Shown here in pieces: positions 17,611 to 26,355 of a DNA stretch of 64,000 nt. The stretch lies in contig NZ_JAMWYX010000009.1 of NCBI RefSeq assembly GCF_024305245.1, positions 1 to 64,000 on the forward strand, read 5' to 3'. A model generated the notes under the pieces. That model was not told where the DNA came from. It did no database searches and worked only from the letters and a program-made list of their open reading frames with translations. Every line of letters begins with the position of its first letter. Within the stretch, counting starts at the first letter, position 1. A program made the position numbers and the translations under genes. Source of the stretch: Erythrobacter sp. GTDB lineage: Bacteria > Pseudomonadota > Alphaproteobacteria > Sphingomonadales > Sphingomonadaceae.

Positions 17611-18384
17611 GTGAGCGAAACCGCCACACAAGAAGTTTTGACCGAAGTTCAGGACGGCGTCCTGATCGTCACCATCAACCGCCCCGAAGCCAAGAACGCC
17701 ATGACCAAGGCCGCAGCCGAGGGAATCGCGGCAGCGATGGACCGGCTGGATGCCGAAGACGATCTGCGCGTCGGCATCATCACCGGCGCGGGCGGCACGT
17801 TCTGTTCGGGCATGGATCTGAAAGGCTTTCTGCGCGGCGAAACCCCCAGCGTCGAAGGGCGCGGGTTCGGCGGCGTGGTGCAGGCTCCGCCCGCCAAGCC
17901 GCTGATCGCAGCGGCCGAAGGCTATGCCTTGGCCGGCGGGCTTGAGCTGATGATCGCCTGCGATCTGGTCGTCGCGCACAAGGACGCAAAGTTCGGCATT
18001 CCCGAAGTGAAGCGCGGGTTGGTGGCAGCAGCGGGCGGTGTGATGATGCTGCCCGACCAGATCCCCGAACGGATCGCGCTCGAACTGGCGCTCACCGGTG
18101 ATTTCATCGGGGCGGAGCGCGCTTACAGCCTCGGCATGATCAATGAGGTGACCGACGGCCCAGCACTCGATGCAGCCAAGGCGCTTGCCGCGAAGATCGC
18201 CGCCAACGGCCCGCTGGCGGTGAAGGTGTCCAAGGCGGTGATGAAGCAATCGCGCGGTTGGGCGATGGAAGACCGCTACGCCAAGCAGGGCGAATTAATC
18301 GGCCCCGTGTTCGTCAGCCACGACGCGCGCGAAGGCGCGGCGGCGTTTGCTGAAAAGCGCAAGCCCAACTGGACTGGCAAATAG
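17611..18384 (+). CDS. enoyl-CoA hydratase/isomerase (crotonase family)
   Basis: The 257-residue protein starts at a GTG at 17611 after GGGAGAG. Crotonase motifs are VTINRPEAKNAMT, the oxyanion-hole SGMDLKGF and GYALAGGLELMIACDL, and the two acid/base glutamates at E112 and E132 (FGIPEVKRGL), 20 residues apart as in active hydratases. It hydrates 2-enoyl-CoA in beta-oxidation. An acyl-CoA dehydrogenase follows 127 bp downstream across an inverted repeat pair, and two thiolases are divergent. Confidence 0.92.
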   Translation: MSETATQEVLTEVQDGVLIVTINRPEAKNAMTKAAAEGIAAAMDRLDAEDDLRVGIITGAGGTFCSGMDLKGFLRGETPSVEGRGFGGVVQAPPAKPLIAAAEGYALAGGLELMIACDLVVAHKDAKFGIPEVKRGLVAAAGGVMMLPDQIPERIALELALTGDFIGAERAYSLGMINEVTDGPALDAAKALAAKIAANGPLAVKVSKAVMKQSRGWAMEDRYAKQGELIGPVFVSHDAREGAAAFAEKRKPNWTGK

Positions 18385-18399
18385 CGCAATTCTCCGTTT

Positions 18400-18477
18400 G
18401 CCCTGAGCCTGTCGAAGGGCTGCCCTGCTCTTCTGCCAATGGTGCAGAAGAAGGCAGTGCTTCGACAAGCTCCCCGC
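18400..18477. repeat. inverted pair of the GAGCYTGTCGAAG repeat around a hairpin
   Basis: GCCCTGAGCCTGTCGAAGGGC (palindromic ends) starts at 18400, and an inverted copy, CTTCGACAAGCTC, lies at 18460-18472. Between them CTTCTGC (18430-18436) pairs with GCAGAAG (18444-18450). A third copy, CCTGAGCTTGTCGAAGG, is at 29328-29344. This short repeat is widespread in sphingomonads and other proteobacteria (general knowledge). Confidence 0.8.
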
Positions 18478-18511
18478 GAACGGTTCTGTAGTCTGAGAGA
18501 GAGGAACCAAA

Positions 18512-19675
18512 ATGCCCGTCATCGATGTGCCGCAGCCGGCCTTCATGGAAGAAGAAGAAATCGCCATCTTCGCCGACGCGGTCGGCAAGTTCTATCAACA
18601 ACACGCGCCTGAAAAGCGCGTTCACAAATGGCGTGATGACGGGCAGGTCGAACGCGAATTCTGGCGCGAGGCGGGCGCGGCGGGTCTGCTCGGCGTGTCG
18701 GTTCCCGAAGCCTATGGCGGCCACGGCGGCGATTTCCGGCATGACATGGTGGTGATCGACCAGCAGGCCAAGCACGGCGTCGAAGGCTTCGGCGCGTCGC
18801 TCCACAACACCATCATCCTGCCCTATCTGGTGCGCCACGGCACCGAGGAGCAGAAGCAGAAATACCTGCCGCGCCTCGTCACCGGCGACCTCGTCAGCGC
18901 GATCGCGATGAGCGAGCCGGATGCCGGGTCCGACCTTCAGGCGATCAAGACCACCGCGCTGAAGGACGGCAACGGCTACCGCCTCAACGGCTCGAAAACG
19001 TGGATCTCGAACGGGCAACTGGCCGATTTCATCATCGTCGTCGCCAAGACCGATCCGGCGGAAGGTGCGAAGGGCATTTCGCTGCTGTTGCTCGAAACCG
19101 AAGGCGCGGAAGGCTTCGCACGCGGCAAGAAGCTCGACAAGATCGGGCTCGATGCGCAGGACACCAGCGAGCTGTTCTTCGACAACGTGTTCATTCCGGC
19201 CGACAATCTGCTCGGCGGCGTGGAAGGGCGCGGGTTCTACCAGTTGATGGGCGAACTGCCACAGGAACGGTTGGTGATCGCAATGAACGCCATTTCGGGG
19301 ATCGAAAAGGCGCTCGACGTGACGGTCGAATACGTCAAGAACCGCAAGGCTTTCGGCAAGACGATCTGGGATTTCCAGAACACCCAGTTCGTGCTGGCCG
19401 ATCTGAAGGCGCGCGGAACCGCGGCGCGGGTGTTCGTCAATGATTGCATTGCCAAGCTGCTCGAAGGCAAGCTCGACGTAGCGACTGCCAGCATGGCGAA
19501 ATACTGGGTCACCGAATTGCAGTCCGAAGTGGTAGACAAGTGCCTGCAATTCCACGGCGGCGCGGGCTATATCAATGATTACGCCATCGCCCGCATGTAC
19601 CGCGACACCCGTATTGCGCGGATTTACGGCGGATCGAACGAGATCATGAAGATGCTGATCGCAAGGAGTATGTGA
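18512..19675 (+). CDS. acyl-CoA dehydrogenase (long-chain/isovaleryl-like)
   Basis: The 387-residue flavoenzyme introduces the alpha-beta double bond of acyl-CoA. Family signatures are IAMSEPDAGSDLQAIKTTA, WISNGQLADF and the FAD contact QFHGGAGYINDYAIARMYRDTRIARIYGGSNEIM. At the medium-chain catalytic site the residue is Gly (IYGGSNE) rather than Glu. E265 (GIEKALDVTVEYV) is at the position used by long-chain and isovaleryl-type enzymes. It belongs with the adjacent enoyl-CoA hydratase and thiolases. A structured repeat element begins eight bases after its stop. Confidence 0.93.
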   Translation: MPVIDVPQPAFMEEEEIAIFADAVGKFYQQHAPEKRVHKWRDDGQVEREFWREAGAAGLLGVSVPEAYGGHGGDFRHDMVVIDQQAKHGVEGFGASLHNTIILPYLVRHGTEEQKQKYLPRLVTGDLVSAIAMSEPDAGSDLQAIKTTALKDGNGYRLNGSKTWISNGQLADFIIVVAKTDPAEGAKGISLLLLETEGAEGFARGKKLDKIGLDAQDTSELFFDNVFIPADNLLGGVEGRGFYQLMGELPQERLVIAMNAISGIEKALDVTVEYVKNRKAFGKTIWDFQNTQFVLADLKARGTAARVFVNDCIAKLLEGKLDVATASMAKYWVTELQSEVVDKCLQFHGGAGYINDYAIARMYRDTRIARIYGGSNEIMKMLIARSM

Positions 19676-19683
19676 TTTGTTTG

Positions 19684-19782
19684 CGTGCCCGCCTCCGCGG
19701 GCACGTCCTCGCTAGACGTCCTCCGCTACGCTACGGACCCGCTGCGGGCGGGCGGTCGCCCTTGCGGTCGCTAAAGCGACCG
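19684..19782 (+). repeat. structured intergenic element, copy C (plus orientation)
   Basis: It begins eight bases after the acyl-CoA dehydrogenase stop. P1 is CGTGCCCGC/GCGGGCACG with loop CTCC (19684-19705), then GTCCTCGCT and a weakly paired P2 region. P3 is GGGC-GGTC-GCCC (19750-19761), followed by TTGCG. P4 is CGGTCGC-TAAA-GCGACCG (19765-19782). Its tail does not end in T residues; a separate terminator follows at 19808. Confidence 0.75.
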
Positions 19783-19807
19783 TTACAGCGCCCAGTTCGA
19801 AGAATGG

Positions 19808-19837
19808 AAAGGCGGCCCCGCAGCGGGCCGCCTTTTT
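19808..19837 (+). terminator. Rho-independent terminator after the acyl-CoA dehydrogenase
   Basis: GGCGGCCC (19811-19818) pairs with GGGCCGCC (19825-19832) around a six-base loop, with AAA before and five T residues after, so it could act weakly in both directions. It sits between the inverted element copies C and D. Confidence 0.85.
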
Positions 19838-19872
19838 CGTGCCCACCTCAAGCCTTGCACGTCGCGGTGTAA

Positions 19873-19968
19873 CGACGCCGAAGGCGTCGCAAGCGCGACT
19901 GCGCGCCCGCAGGTGCCCCGACGCAAAGCGGCGGAAACGCACCGAGGACGCACCCGCCGAGGCGGGTG
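19873..19968 (-). repeat. structured intergenic element, copy D (minus orientation)
   Basis: The inverted partner of copy C, 90 bp away. Read on minus: P1 CACCCGC/GCGGGTG with loop CTCG, CGTCCTCGG, a larger P2 closed by GGTGC/GCACC, CTGCGGGC, P3 GCGC-AGTC-GCGC, TTGCG, and P4 CGACGCC-TTC-GGCGTCG. It lies 86 bp downstream of the TonB-dependent receptor stop, in the same orientation as that gene. Confidence 0.75.
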
Positions 19969-19979
19969 AGAAAAACAAA

Positions 19980-20038
19980 AAAGACAAAGGGCAGCTCGCT
20001 TATCGCGAGCCGCCCCCTCTCCCGCTCCGTTTCGGAGC
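19980..20038 (-). terminator. hairpins and T-rich tract downstream of the TonB-dependent receptor
   Basis: Read on minus, a GCTCCG-AAA-CGGAGC hairpin (20024-20038) is followed by GCTCGC-GATAA-GCGAGC (19994-20010) and then a T-rich tract (CTTTGTCTTTTTTG). The second hairpin with its T-run is a reasonable Rho-independent terminator for the receptor gene. Confidence 0.6.
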
Positions 20039-20054
20039 TAACTGGTTACAGCCG

Positions 20055-22616
20055 TCAGAACCTGGCGCGCAAAGTCACACCATACTGGCGCGGCGGCAGG
20101 GTAAAGGCCGAACGCGAGTTGGCCGCGCCCGAACCGCGCAAAGTGGTGTTGAACGTCACCCCGCGCACCACTTCATCGGTCAGGTTCGTCACCCAGCCTT
20201 CGATTGCATAGGCGCCATCAGCAAAGCGAAGTCCTGCGCGAAGGTTTACGAAAGCCTTGCCGTCCTGAATGTCGGCGATGATCGGCGGCGCGGTGTCGAT
20301 CGCTTCCTGCAGGCCGCCCGCTGCGGCGATCTCTGCAGCACCGGGCAGAATGATCGCCTGGGTCGAGGTGCGCTGATCGTCTTCGATACGAACTTGTCCC
20401 GAGAGGAAGAATTCGGTCGAATCGTTGATCGGCTTCTCCCACAATCCACCCATCAGCGCGATCACGTGCGGCGCGTTGGTCAGATCGTTACCGCACAGCG
20501 CCAGCACCTGCACCGAGGTTTGCGTACCGGCGCAATCATCGGGATAGCTGGCCTTCAGGAACGTCGCCCCGAGGTTGAAGGTCAATTCATCACTGGGCCG
20601 GATGCGGCCTTCGATTTCGACCCCGCGCGTTTCTGCCACGGGCACGTTGAAGGTGGCGAACGCGGTTCCGGTGAATTCGAGCACCTGGAAGTTGCTGAAC
20701 TCTTCATAGAACGCCGCGATATTGACCGTGGCATTGCCGTTTGCCGTCTGCGCCTTGAGCCCGATTTCATAAGCGTCGACCTCTTCCGAGAGGAAGGTCG
20801 GATCGGCCCCCGCCACCGCAGCGGTGGTATCCAGGTTGATCCCGCCCGCCTTGTAGCCGTGCGTGAAGCTGGCATAGGCATTGACCGAAGGACTGAATTC
20901 ATAGCCGAGGTTGATCGTGTAGATCAGTTCCTCGTCGTCGAATTCAGACTGGAACGTGCGCACCAGCGGCAAGACGGCAGCTTGTGGTAGATCGGCCGGA
21001 GCGGTGAAGCCGAAGCAGCCCAGCCCGATGAAGGAAGGCACCAGCGCACCCGGAACCACGCCGGCTCCGATCGCACCCAGCGTCGCGGGGCAGATCTGAT
21101 TGTTGCTTGCCGTCTGGGTGAACCCACCCGACTTTTCCTCCCACGAATAGCGCGCGCCCAGCGTCAGTTCGAGGCCGTCGGTAAGCTCGAGCGAATTGTG
21201 CGTGAAGATCGCGTAGCTCTTGGCGGACTGCTGGAACCGGTTGGTGTTGGTGGTGCCCGCCGGATCGACGCCGGTGAACACTGTCAGCGGGTTCGGCCCG
21301 AGCGCACCGCCGGTCGGCACAAACAGCAGCGCGCCGACGTTTTCACCGTAATCCTGACCCAGCGCAAAGCTGACCGACTGGTCGAGTTGTTCGTCCGAAT
21401 AGAAGCCGCCAACCATGTAATTCAGCGCGCCGCCCATCGCTTCGCCCTGCAGGCGAAGTTCGGCCGTCCAGGTCTCGATTTCGAGGTCGAGCGCATCGAC
21501 GTTGAAGATGTCGAGCCCGGTGAAATCGGAATCGTAAGCCTCGAAGCTTTGATAGGTGCGCCATGAACCGATGAAGATCAGGTCCGCATTGTCAGAGACC
21601 GGGAATTCGAGTTCGCCCGTGACGCCGTAATTGTCGACATCGGCGCGCGGCGCGAAGTTTGCCGAGACGATGCGGTCGTCGAGCGCCTGTTCGAAGGTGC
21701 CCTGATCGCGCGGTGTGGTGGAAACCGTCGGCTGACCGTTGCCGCCATTGGCGCCGAGCCCGACCGCGGCATAGGCACCGCCGGTGACCAGCGGCGACTG
21801 GTACAATTCAATCGCGCCGCAGCAGCTTGACTGGCTCTTGGAATAATCGGCGATGATGCGTCCGCGCAGGCCACTGTCCGTATCCCAGCCGAGTTGCCCG
21901 CGAACCAGCCACTGATCGACATCATTGGTATCGCCGACCTCGGCACCGGTCCGATCCACGACCGTCAGGAAACCGTCGCGCTGGCGGTAAGCGCCGGTGA
22001 GGCGCACGGCCACCGTATCCTTGACGATCGGTGCATTGATCGCGCCCTGCACGCTGATCTCGTCGAAATTGCCGTAGCCGGCATTCACAAAGCCGCCGAA
22101 CTCGGTGACATCGGGGCGGACGTTGGTGATGGTCAGCGCGCCAGCCGACGTGTTGCGGCCGAACAGCGTGCCCTGCGGTCCGCGCAGCACTTCGACCCGC
22201 TCGACATCGACGAATTCGCTCAGCGCGACGCCGGGCCGCGACTGGTAGGCACCGTCGACGAAGATGCCGACCGCGCTTTCAAAGCCGATATTGTTCGACG
22301 TGGTGCCGATCCCGCGCACACGCAACACCACCGAGCCCGAGGCGAGCTGCGCCTGCGAGCTGGTGAAGCTGGGGGCAAGTGCCGAAATCTGCTGGATATT
22401 GACCACGCCCTGATTGTCGAGCTGCTGCGGCGAGATCGCCGTCACCGCCAACGGAATGTCCTGCACGTCCTGCGCGCGGCGGGTGGCGGTCACGATGATG
22501 ACGTTGTCGTCCCTGACCTGCGGGGTCTCGGGTGCTTCGTCCTGGGCAAATGCGGGGGTGGTAAGCGCGCTGCAGGCCAAAAGGCCACCAGCAAAAGCTG
22601 AAAGCTTGCGTGTCAT
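20055..22616 (-). CDS. TonB-dependent outer-membrane receptor
   Basis: The 853-residue protein has a signal peptide (MTRKLSAFAGGLLACSALTTPAFA), a TonB-box-like start (DDNVIIVTATRRAQDVQDIPLAVTAI) and the plug-domain signature VERVEVLRGPQGTLFGRNTSAGALTI. A long beta-barrel ends in the aromatic terminal strand PPRQYGVTLRARF. It imports a ligand across the outer membrane using TonB energy. Receptors of this sphingomonad type often accompany catabolic genes. Here it is divergent from a Baeyer-Villiger-type monooxygenase and downstream of beta-oxidation genes, so an organic substrate seems likelier than a siderophore (inference). Confidence 0.93.
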   Translation of the reverse strand: MTRKLSAFAGGLLACSALTTPAFAQDEAPETPQVRDDNVIIVTATRRAQDVQDIPLAVTAISPQQLDNQGVVNIQQISALAPSFTSSQAQLASGSVVLRVRGIGTTSNNIGFESAVGIFVDGAYQSRPGVALSEFVDVERVEVLRGPQGTLFGRNTSAGALTITNVRPDVTEFGGFVNAGYGNFDEISVQGAINAPIVKDTVAVRLTGAYRQRDGFLTVVDRTGAEVGDTNDVDQWLVRGQLGWDTDSGLRGRIIADYSKSQSSCCGAIELYQSPLVTGGAYAAVGLGANGGNGQPTVSTTPRDQGTFEQALDDRIVSANFAPRADVDNYGVTGELEFPVSDNADLIFIGSWRTYQSFEAYDSDFTGLDIFNVDALDLEIETWTAELRLQGEAMGGALNYMVGGFYSDEQLDQSVSFALGQDYGENVGALLFVPTGGALGPNPLTVFTGVDPAGTTNTNRFQQSAKSYAIFTHNSLELTDGLELTLGARYSWEEKSGGFTQTASNNQICPATLGAIGAGVVPGALVPSFIGLGCFGFTAPADLPQAAVLPLVRTFQSEFDDEELIYTINLGYEFSPSVNAYASFTHGYKAGGINLDTTAAVAGADPTFLSEEVDAYEIGLKAQTANGNATVNIAAFYEEFSNFQVLEFTGTAFATFNVPVAETRGVEIEGRIRPSDELTFNLGATFLKASYPDDCAGTQTSVQVLALCGNDLTNAPHVIALMGGLWEKPINDSTEFFLSGQVRIEDDQRTSTQAIILPGAAEIAAAGGLQEAIDTAPPIIADIQDGKAFVNLRAGLRFADGAYAIEGWVTNLTDEVVRGVTFNTTLRGSGAANSRSAFTLPPRQYGVTLRARF

Positions 22617-22948
22617 GTTGATCCTCTCTCCACAATCCAGCCGACTTCTCGCCGATCTCGGGTTTGTGGAGGGAGCCTATCAGGGTCCGGCAACCTAACA
22701 AGAGTCGCAGACAAGTTCTCGAGAATAGTAGCATAAATGCAACATACTTTGTTGCAGCGCAGCATCATGCCAGTGGCAGCACCGGTTTGTGAAGCATAGT
22801 TGCGCCAACTAGTCTTGCGGACGTTTGCTGCACCCGAAGGCGGGCCGCGTCGGCTTGGGGTGCAAAGTCAGTTGCAGTTTGCCATTCAAGACTCGCTTTT
22901 GCCCCGCCGGTGTGGTTACATCGCTGTCAATAAGGGAGAGAGAGGGCC
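22617..22948. promoter_or_regulatory. divergent promoter region, TonB receptor / flavin monooxygenase
   Basis: This 332-bp region must carry both divergent promoters. It has an AT-richer segment near 22700-22760 (AACATACTTTGTTGCA) and an AGGGAGAGAG ribosome-binding site before the monooxygenase ATG at 22949. No clear operator, RNA gene or repeat element was found. Confidence 0.5.
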
Positions 22949-24457
22949 ATGCCAGCCACACCGCCAGATTTCGACGTGCTGATCGTCGGTGCCGGAATTT
23001 CCGGGATCGGAATGGCCGCGCACATGGAATTGAAGGCGCCGCACCATAGCTATGCCATTGTCGAGCGGCGCGACAATCTTGGCGGGACGTGGGATCTGTT
23101 CCGCTATCCCGGCATCCGTTCGGACAGCGACATGCACACGCTGGGCTTCGATTTCGAGCCGTGGCGGCATGAAAAGTCGATCGCCGATGCACCGGCGATC
23201 CTCGATTATCTCGACCGCATCGTGGACGAGCGCGGCATCCGCCAGCACATCCGTTTCGGCCACAAGGTCATCAGCGCCGATTTCCACCATGCCGACGCGC
23301 GCTGGCATGTCGAAATGGAACTGGCCGACGGGTCGCGCACCCGCATGACCGCGAATTTCATCTATCTCGGCTCGGGCTATTACGATTACGATGAAGCCTA
23401 TGATCCGGGCTTCGATCTCGGGGAATTCGAAGGGCAGGTGGTTCACCCGCAATTCTGGCCCGAGGATCTCGACTACGCGAACAAGCGGGTGGTGGTGATT
23501 GGTTCGGGCGCAACCGCGGTGACGATCGTCCCGGCAATGGCCGAAAAGGCGGCGCATGTGACCATGCTCCAGCGCACGCCGACGTGGATGTTCACGCGCC
23601 CGGCCAAGGACGCGATCGCCAATTTCCTGCGCAAGGTGCTGCCCGAACAGCTGGCCTACCGGCTCACGCGGTTCAAGAATATCAAGATGCAGGATTTCAG
23701 CTTCAAGCTGGCGCGCGACAATCCGCAGAAGGTGAAGGACGCGCTCTACAAGAAGATCGAAGCCGCGCTCGGCCCCGATTACGACAAGGACAGCTTCACC
23801 CCGCCCTATAATCCGTGGGAACAGCGGCTGTGCCTGGTGCCCGATGAAGACCTGTTCCGGGCGATGAAAGCAGGCAAGGCCGACATCGTGACGGGCCACA
23901 TCGCCAGCTTCGAAAAGGGCGGCGTAAGGCTTGCCAATGGCGAGTTTCTGCCGGCCGACATCGTCGTGACCGCCACAGGGCTGAAACTGGCCGTCGCCGG
24001 GAAGATCGCCATTCATGTCGATGGCGAGCCGGTCGCGTTCAACCAGCGGTTCTATTACAAGGGCTGCATGTTCTCGAACCTGCCCAATCTTGCGGTGGTG
24101 TTCGGCTATTTGAACGCCAGCTGGACGCTGCGGGCGGACATCAATTCGGATTACGTCTGCCGCGTGCTCGAACATATGCGCAAGACCGGCACCACCATCG
24201 CCACCCCGGTGCTGACTCCGGAGGGCGAGGCCGCCATCACCGAAGACGACGTGTTCGATTTCTCCAGCGGCTATATCCAGCGCGGCAAGCATATCATGCC
24301 GCGCAATTCGGTGTCCTATCCGTGGCGGCTCAATCAGGAATATGTGATCGACCGCAAGCAGATGAAGGATGATCCGCTGACCGACGGCATCCTGACCTTC
24401 ACCCGCGCCGGGGCCAATGCGGCGACCACCGGGGAGCAGCTGGAAGCGGCGGAATGA
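22949..24457 (+). CDS. FAD-dependent monooxygenase, Baeyer-Villiger type
   Basis: The 502-residue flavoprotein has an N-terminal FAD site (DVLIVGAGISGIGMAAHM) and the DLGGTWDLFRYPGIRSDS-like stretch typical of class B monooxygenases. The Baeyer-Villiger fingerprint F-x-G-x3-H-x3-W-P is met exactly by FEGQVVHPQFWP (F160, H166, W170). A second Rossmann motif (VVVIGSGATAV) binds NADPH. Such enzymes insert oxygen next to a ketone, giving esters or lactones. Beside the TonB receptor and beta-oxidation genes it suggests degradation of a cyclic or hydrophobic ketone; the substrate is unknown. Confidence 0.88.
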   Translation: MPATPPDFDVLIVGAGISGIGMAAHMELKAPHHSYAIVERRDNLGGTWDLFRYPGIRSDSDMHTLGFDFEPWRHEKSIADAPAILDYLDRIVDERGIRQHIRFGHKVISADFHHADARWHVEMELADGSRTRMTANFIYLGSGYYDYDEAYDPGFDLGEFEGQVVHPQFWPEDLDYANKRVVVIGSGATAVTIVPAMAEKAAHVTMLQRTPTWMFTRPAKDAIANFLRKVLPEQLAYRLTRFKNIKMQDFSFKLARDNPQKVKDALYKKIEAALGPDYDKDSFTPPYNPWEQRLCLVPDEDLFRAMKAGKADIVTGHIASFEKGGVRLANGEFLPADIVVTATGLKLAVAGKIAIHVDGEPVAFNQRFYYKGCMFSNLPNLAVVFGYLNASWTLRADINSDYVCRVLEHMRKTGTTIATPVLTPEGEAAITEDDVFDFSSGYIQRGKHIMPRNSVSYPWRLNQEYVIDRKQMKDDPLTDGILTFTRAGANAATTGEQLEAAE

Positions 24458-24464
24458 TTGCTGA

Positions 24465-24498
24465 TCGTCGTTGCGGGGGATGTGTGCCTCGCAACGAC
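24465..24498 (+). terminator. inverted repeat after the monooxygenase, possible terminator
   Basis: CGTCGTTGCG (24465-24474) pairs with CGCAACGACG (24489-24498), extended by three more bases with one mismatch, and is followed by AATCTCTTTT. The arms resemble the termini of the 102-bp element at 13362-13463 (CGTCATTGCGAG), so this may be a shortened relative used as a terminator. Confidence 0.55.
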
Positions 24499-24540
24499 GA
24501 ATCTCTTTTGATTACGCCCGCCTTCGCCTAACCCGTCTGC

Positions 24541-25302
24541 ATGACATCTCCCGAAAAGATCTGGACCGCCGCGCTTGTCGTGATCGGCGATGAAATCCTC
24601 TCCGGCCGCACGCAGGACAAGAACATCGCGCAGGTCGCAAGCTGGCTGCAGGTGCAGGGCATCCGGCTGGCCGAAGTGCGGGTCGTGCCCGATATCGAGG
24701 CGCGGATCGTCGCGGCGGTCAACGAACTGCGGGCCGCCAACGACTATCTGTTCACCACCGGCGGGATCGGCCCCACGCATGACGACATCACCGTAGACGC
24801 CGTCGCCGCCGCGTTGGGCGTTCCGGTGGTCATCCACCCCGAAGCACGGGCGCTGCTGGAAAACTACTACGCGACCAAGGGCGGGCTTAACGAAGGCCGC
24901 CTGCGGATGGCCCGCGTACCCGAAGGATCGGAGCTGATCCCCAACCGCATGTCGGGCGCGCCCGGCATCCGGCGCGGCAACCTGTTCCTGATGGCGGGCG
25001 TGCCGCACATCACGGCTGGAATGCTCGATGCGCTCACCGGCCAGCTTGAAGGCGGCGCTCCGCTGTTGACCGAGACCATCGGCTGCTGGGTCGCCGAAAG
25101 CGAGATTGCCGATCTGCTCCGGCAGGTCGAAATCGCGCACGAAACCTGCCAGATCGGCTCCTACCCGTTCTTCCGCGAAGGCCGGGTGGGCGCCAATTTC
25201 GTGGTGCGATCCACCAGTGCGGAGGATCTGAGGCGCTGTTGCGACAGCCTTGCCAGCGGGCTGGTCGCCAGCGGACATACGGTAACGCCCGGCGGAATCT
25301 GA
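24541..25302 (+). CDS. CinA-type molybdopterin-binding-domain protein, short form
   Basis: The 253-residue protein carries the MoCF/CinA N-terminal domain: TAALVVIGDEILSGRTQDKN, TTGGIGPTHDDITVDAVA and RRGNLFLMAGVPHI. Full-length CinA (about 410 residues) adds a C-terminal nicotinamide-nucleotide amidase domain, which is absent. Short versions like this are common in alphaproteobacteria. A role in pyridine-nucleotide salvage, or as an ADP-ribose pyrophosphatase-like enzyme, is possible but unproven here. The ATG at 24541 directly follows the monooxygenase region. Confidence 0.85.
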   Translation: MTSPEKIWTAALVVIGDEILSGRTQDKNIAQVASWLQVQGIRLAEVRVVPDIEARIVAAVNELRAANDYLFTTGGIGPTHDDITVDAVAAALGVPVVIHPEARALLENYYATKGGLNEGRLRMARVPEGSELIPNRMSGAPGIRRGNLFLMAGVPHITAGMLDALTGQLEGGAPLLTETIGCWVAESEIADLLRQVEIAHETCQIGSYPFFREGRVGANFVVRSTSAEDLRRCCDSLASGLVASGHTVTPGGI

Positions 25303-25368
25303 CCTTCGCGCCTGCCAAAGAGACATCATCACGCGGTCTTAACCCTTTGCCTTTAGTGGCTTTGCGCC

Positions 25369-26346
25369 ATGACCCGCGTCTATATCACTATCGACACCGA
25401 GTATTCCTCGGGGCTCTATACCGGGCCGGGACCGGCTGACCGGGCGGAAAACTACGCCCGTTCGATCGCCTGCATCACGCCCCAGGGCGCTGCGGGCATT
25501 ACCCACAAGATCGATCTGCTGAACGAATACGGCCAGAAAGCGGTGTTCTTTGTCGATCCCATGCCCGCGCTGGTGTGGGGCGTAGCGGCGATCGAGGATA
25601 TTGTCGGCCCGCTCATCGCTGCCGGGCAGGACGTGCAGTTGCATTGCCATACCGAATGGCTCGGACTGGCGGGCAGCGCCAATCCGCTGCCGTCGAAACG
25701 GACCGGCCGCAACATCGCCGATTTTCCCTTCGAGGAACAATGCCAGATCCTCGAATACGCCCGCGCGACGCTGATGGCGGCGGGCGCGCCGGAGCCCGTT
25801 GCGTTCCGTGCGGGCAATTACGGAGCGGATGACAATACCTTGCGCGCGCTGGCGGCAATCGGCCTCGCCTATGATTCGAGCCATTGCCCGGCGCTCGCGG
25901 GCGGCGATTGCCGGATCAGCCTCGGCCCCGAAGACCGCGACCCCGTACTGCATCATGGCGTGATCGAGGTTCCCGCCGGCACCATCGGCACGATGAGCGG
26001 CGGGCAGCGCCACGCCCAGATCACCGCGCTGACCCTTGCCGAGATGCTCGCCGCGATCCGCCATGCACGCGACGGCGGGCAGGAAAGCTTCACGCTGGTC
26101 AGCCACTCCTTCGAACTCATCAATCGTCGCCGGATGGCGGTGAACCGCATCGTCCGCCGCCGCTTTGCCGGGCTGGTGCGCGCCCTCGCCACCATGCGCG
26201 GGGTTCAGACCGCCACCTTCGCCGATGACCCGCCGCCGCTGCCGGCACTTGGCGGCAATAGCCAACCGCTCCCCGCCAGTCCGATACGCACCGGCATGCG
26301 GTTGGCCGAGCAGATGGTCTCGAACTCGCTCTACGGCGCGCTTTAG
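25369..26346 (+). CDS. polysaccharide deacetylase-like protein
   Basis: The 325-residue protein resembles carbohydrate-esterase-4-like (NodB-fold) proteins. It opens RVYITIDTEYSSG with an Asp pair position, has KAVFFVDPMPAL, the metal-type QLHCHTEWLGL and the later FRAGNYGADDNTLRAL and DSSHCP. A catalytic deacetylase is possible but not certain because the motif set is incomplete by eye. It precedes a CelD-like acyltransferase by nine bases on the same strand, so the two probably form an operon for modifying an exopolysaccharide or cell-surface glycan. Confidence 0.75.
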   Translation: MTRVYITIDTEYSSGLYTGPGPADRAENYARSIACITPQGAAGITHKIDLLNEYGQKAVFFVDPMPALVWGVAAIEDIVGPLIAAGQDVQLHCHTEWLGLAGSANPLPSKRTGRNIADFPFEEQCQILEYARATLMAAGAPEPVAFRAGNYGADDNTLRALAAIGLAYDSSHCPALAGGDCRISLGPEDRDPVLHHGVIEVPAGTIGTMSGGQRHAQITALTLAEMLAAIRHARDGGQESFTLVSHSFELINRRRMAVNRIVRRRFAGLVRALATMRGVQTATFADDPPPLPALGGNSQPLPASPIRTGMRLAEQMVSNSLYGAL

Positions 26347-26355
26347 GGCCGGACG

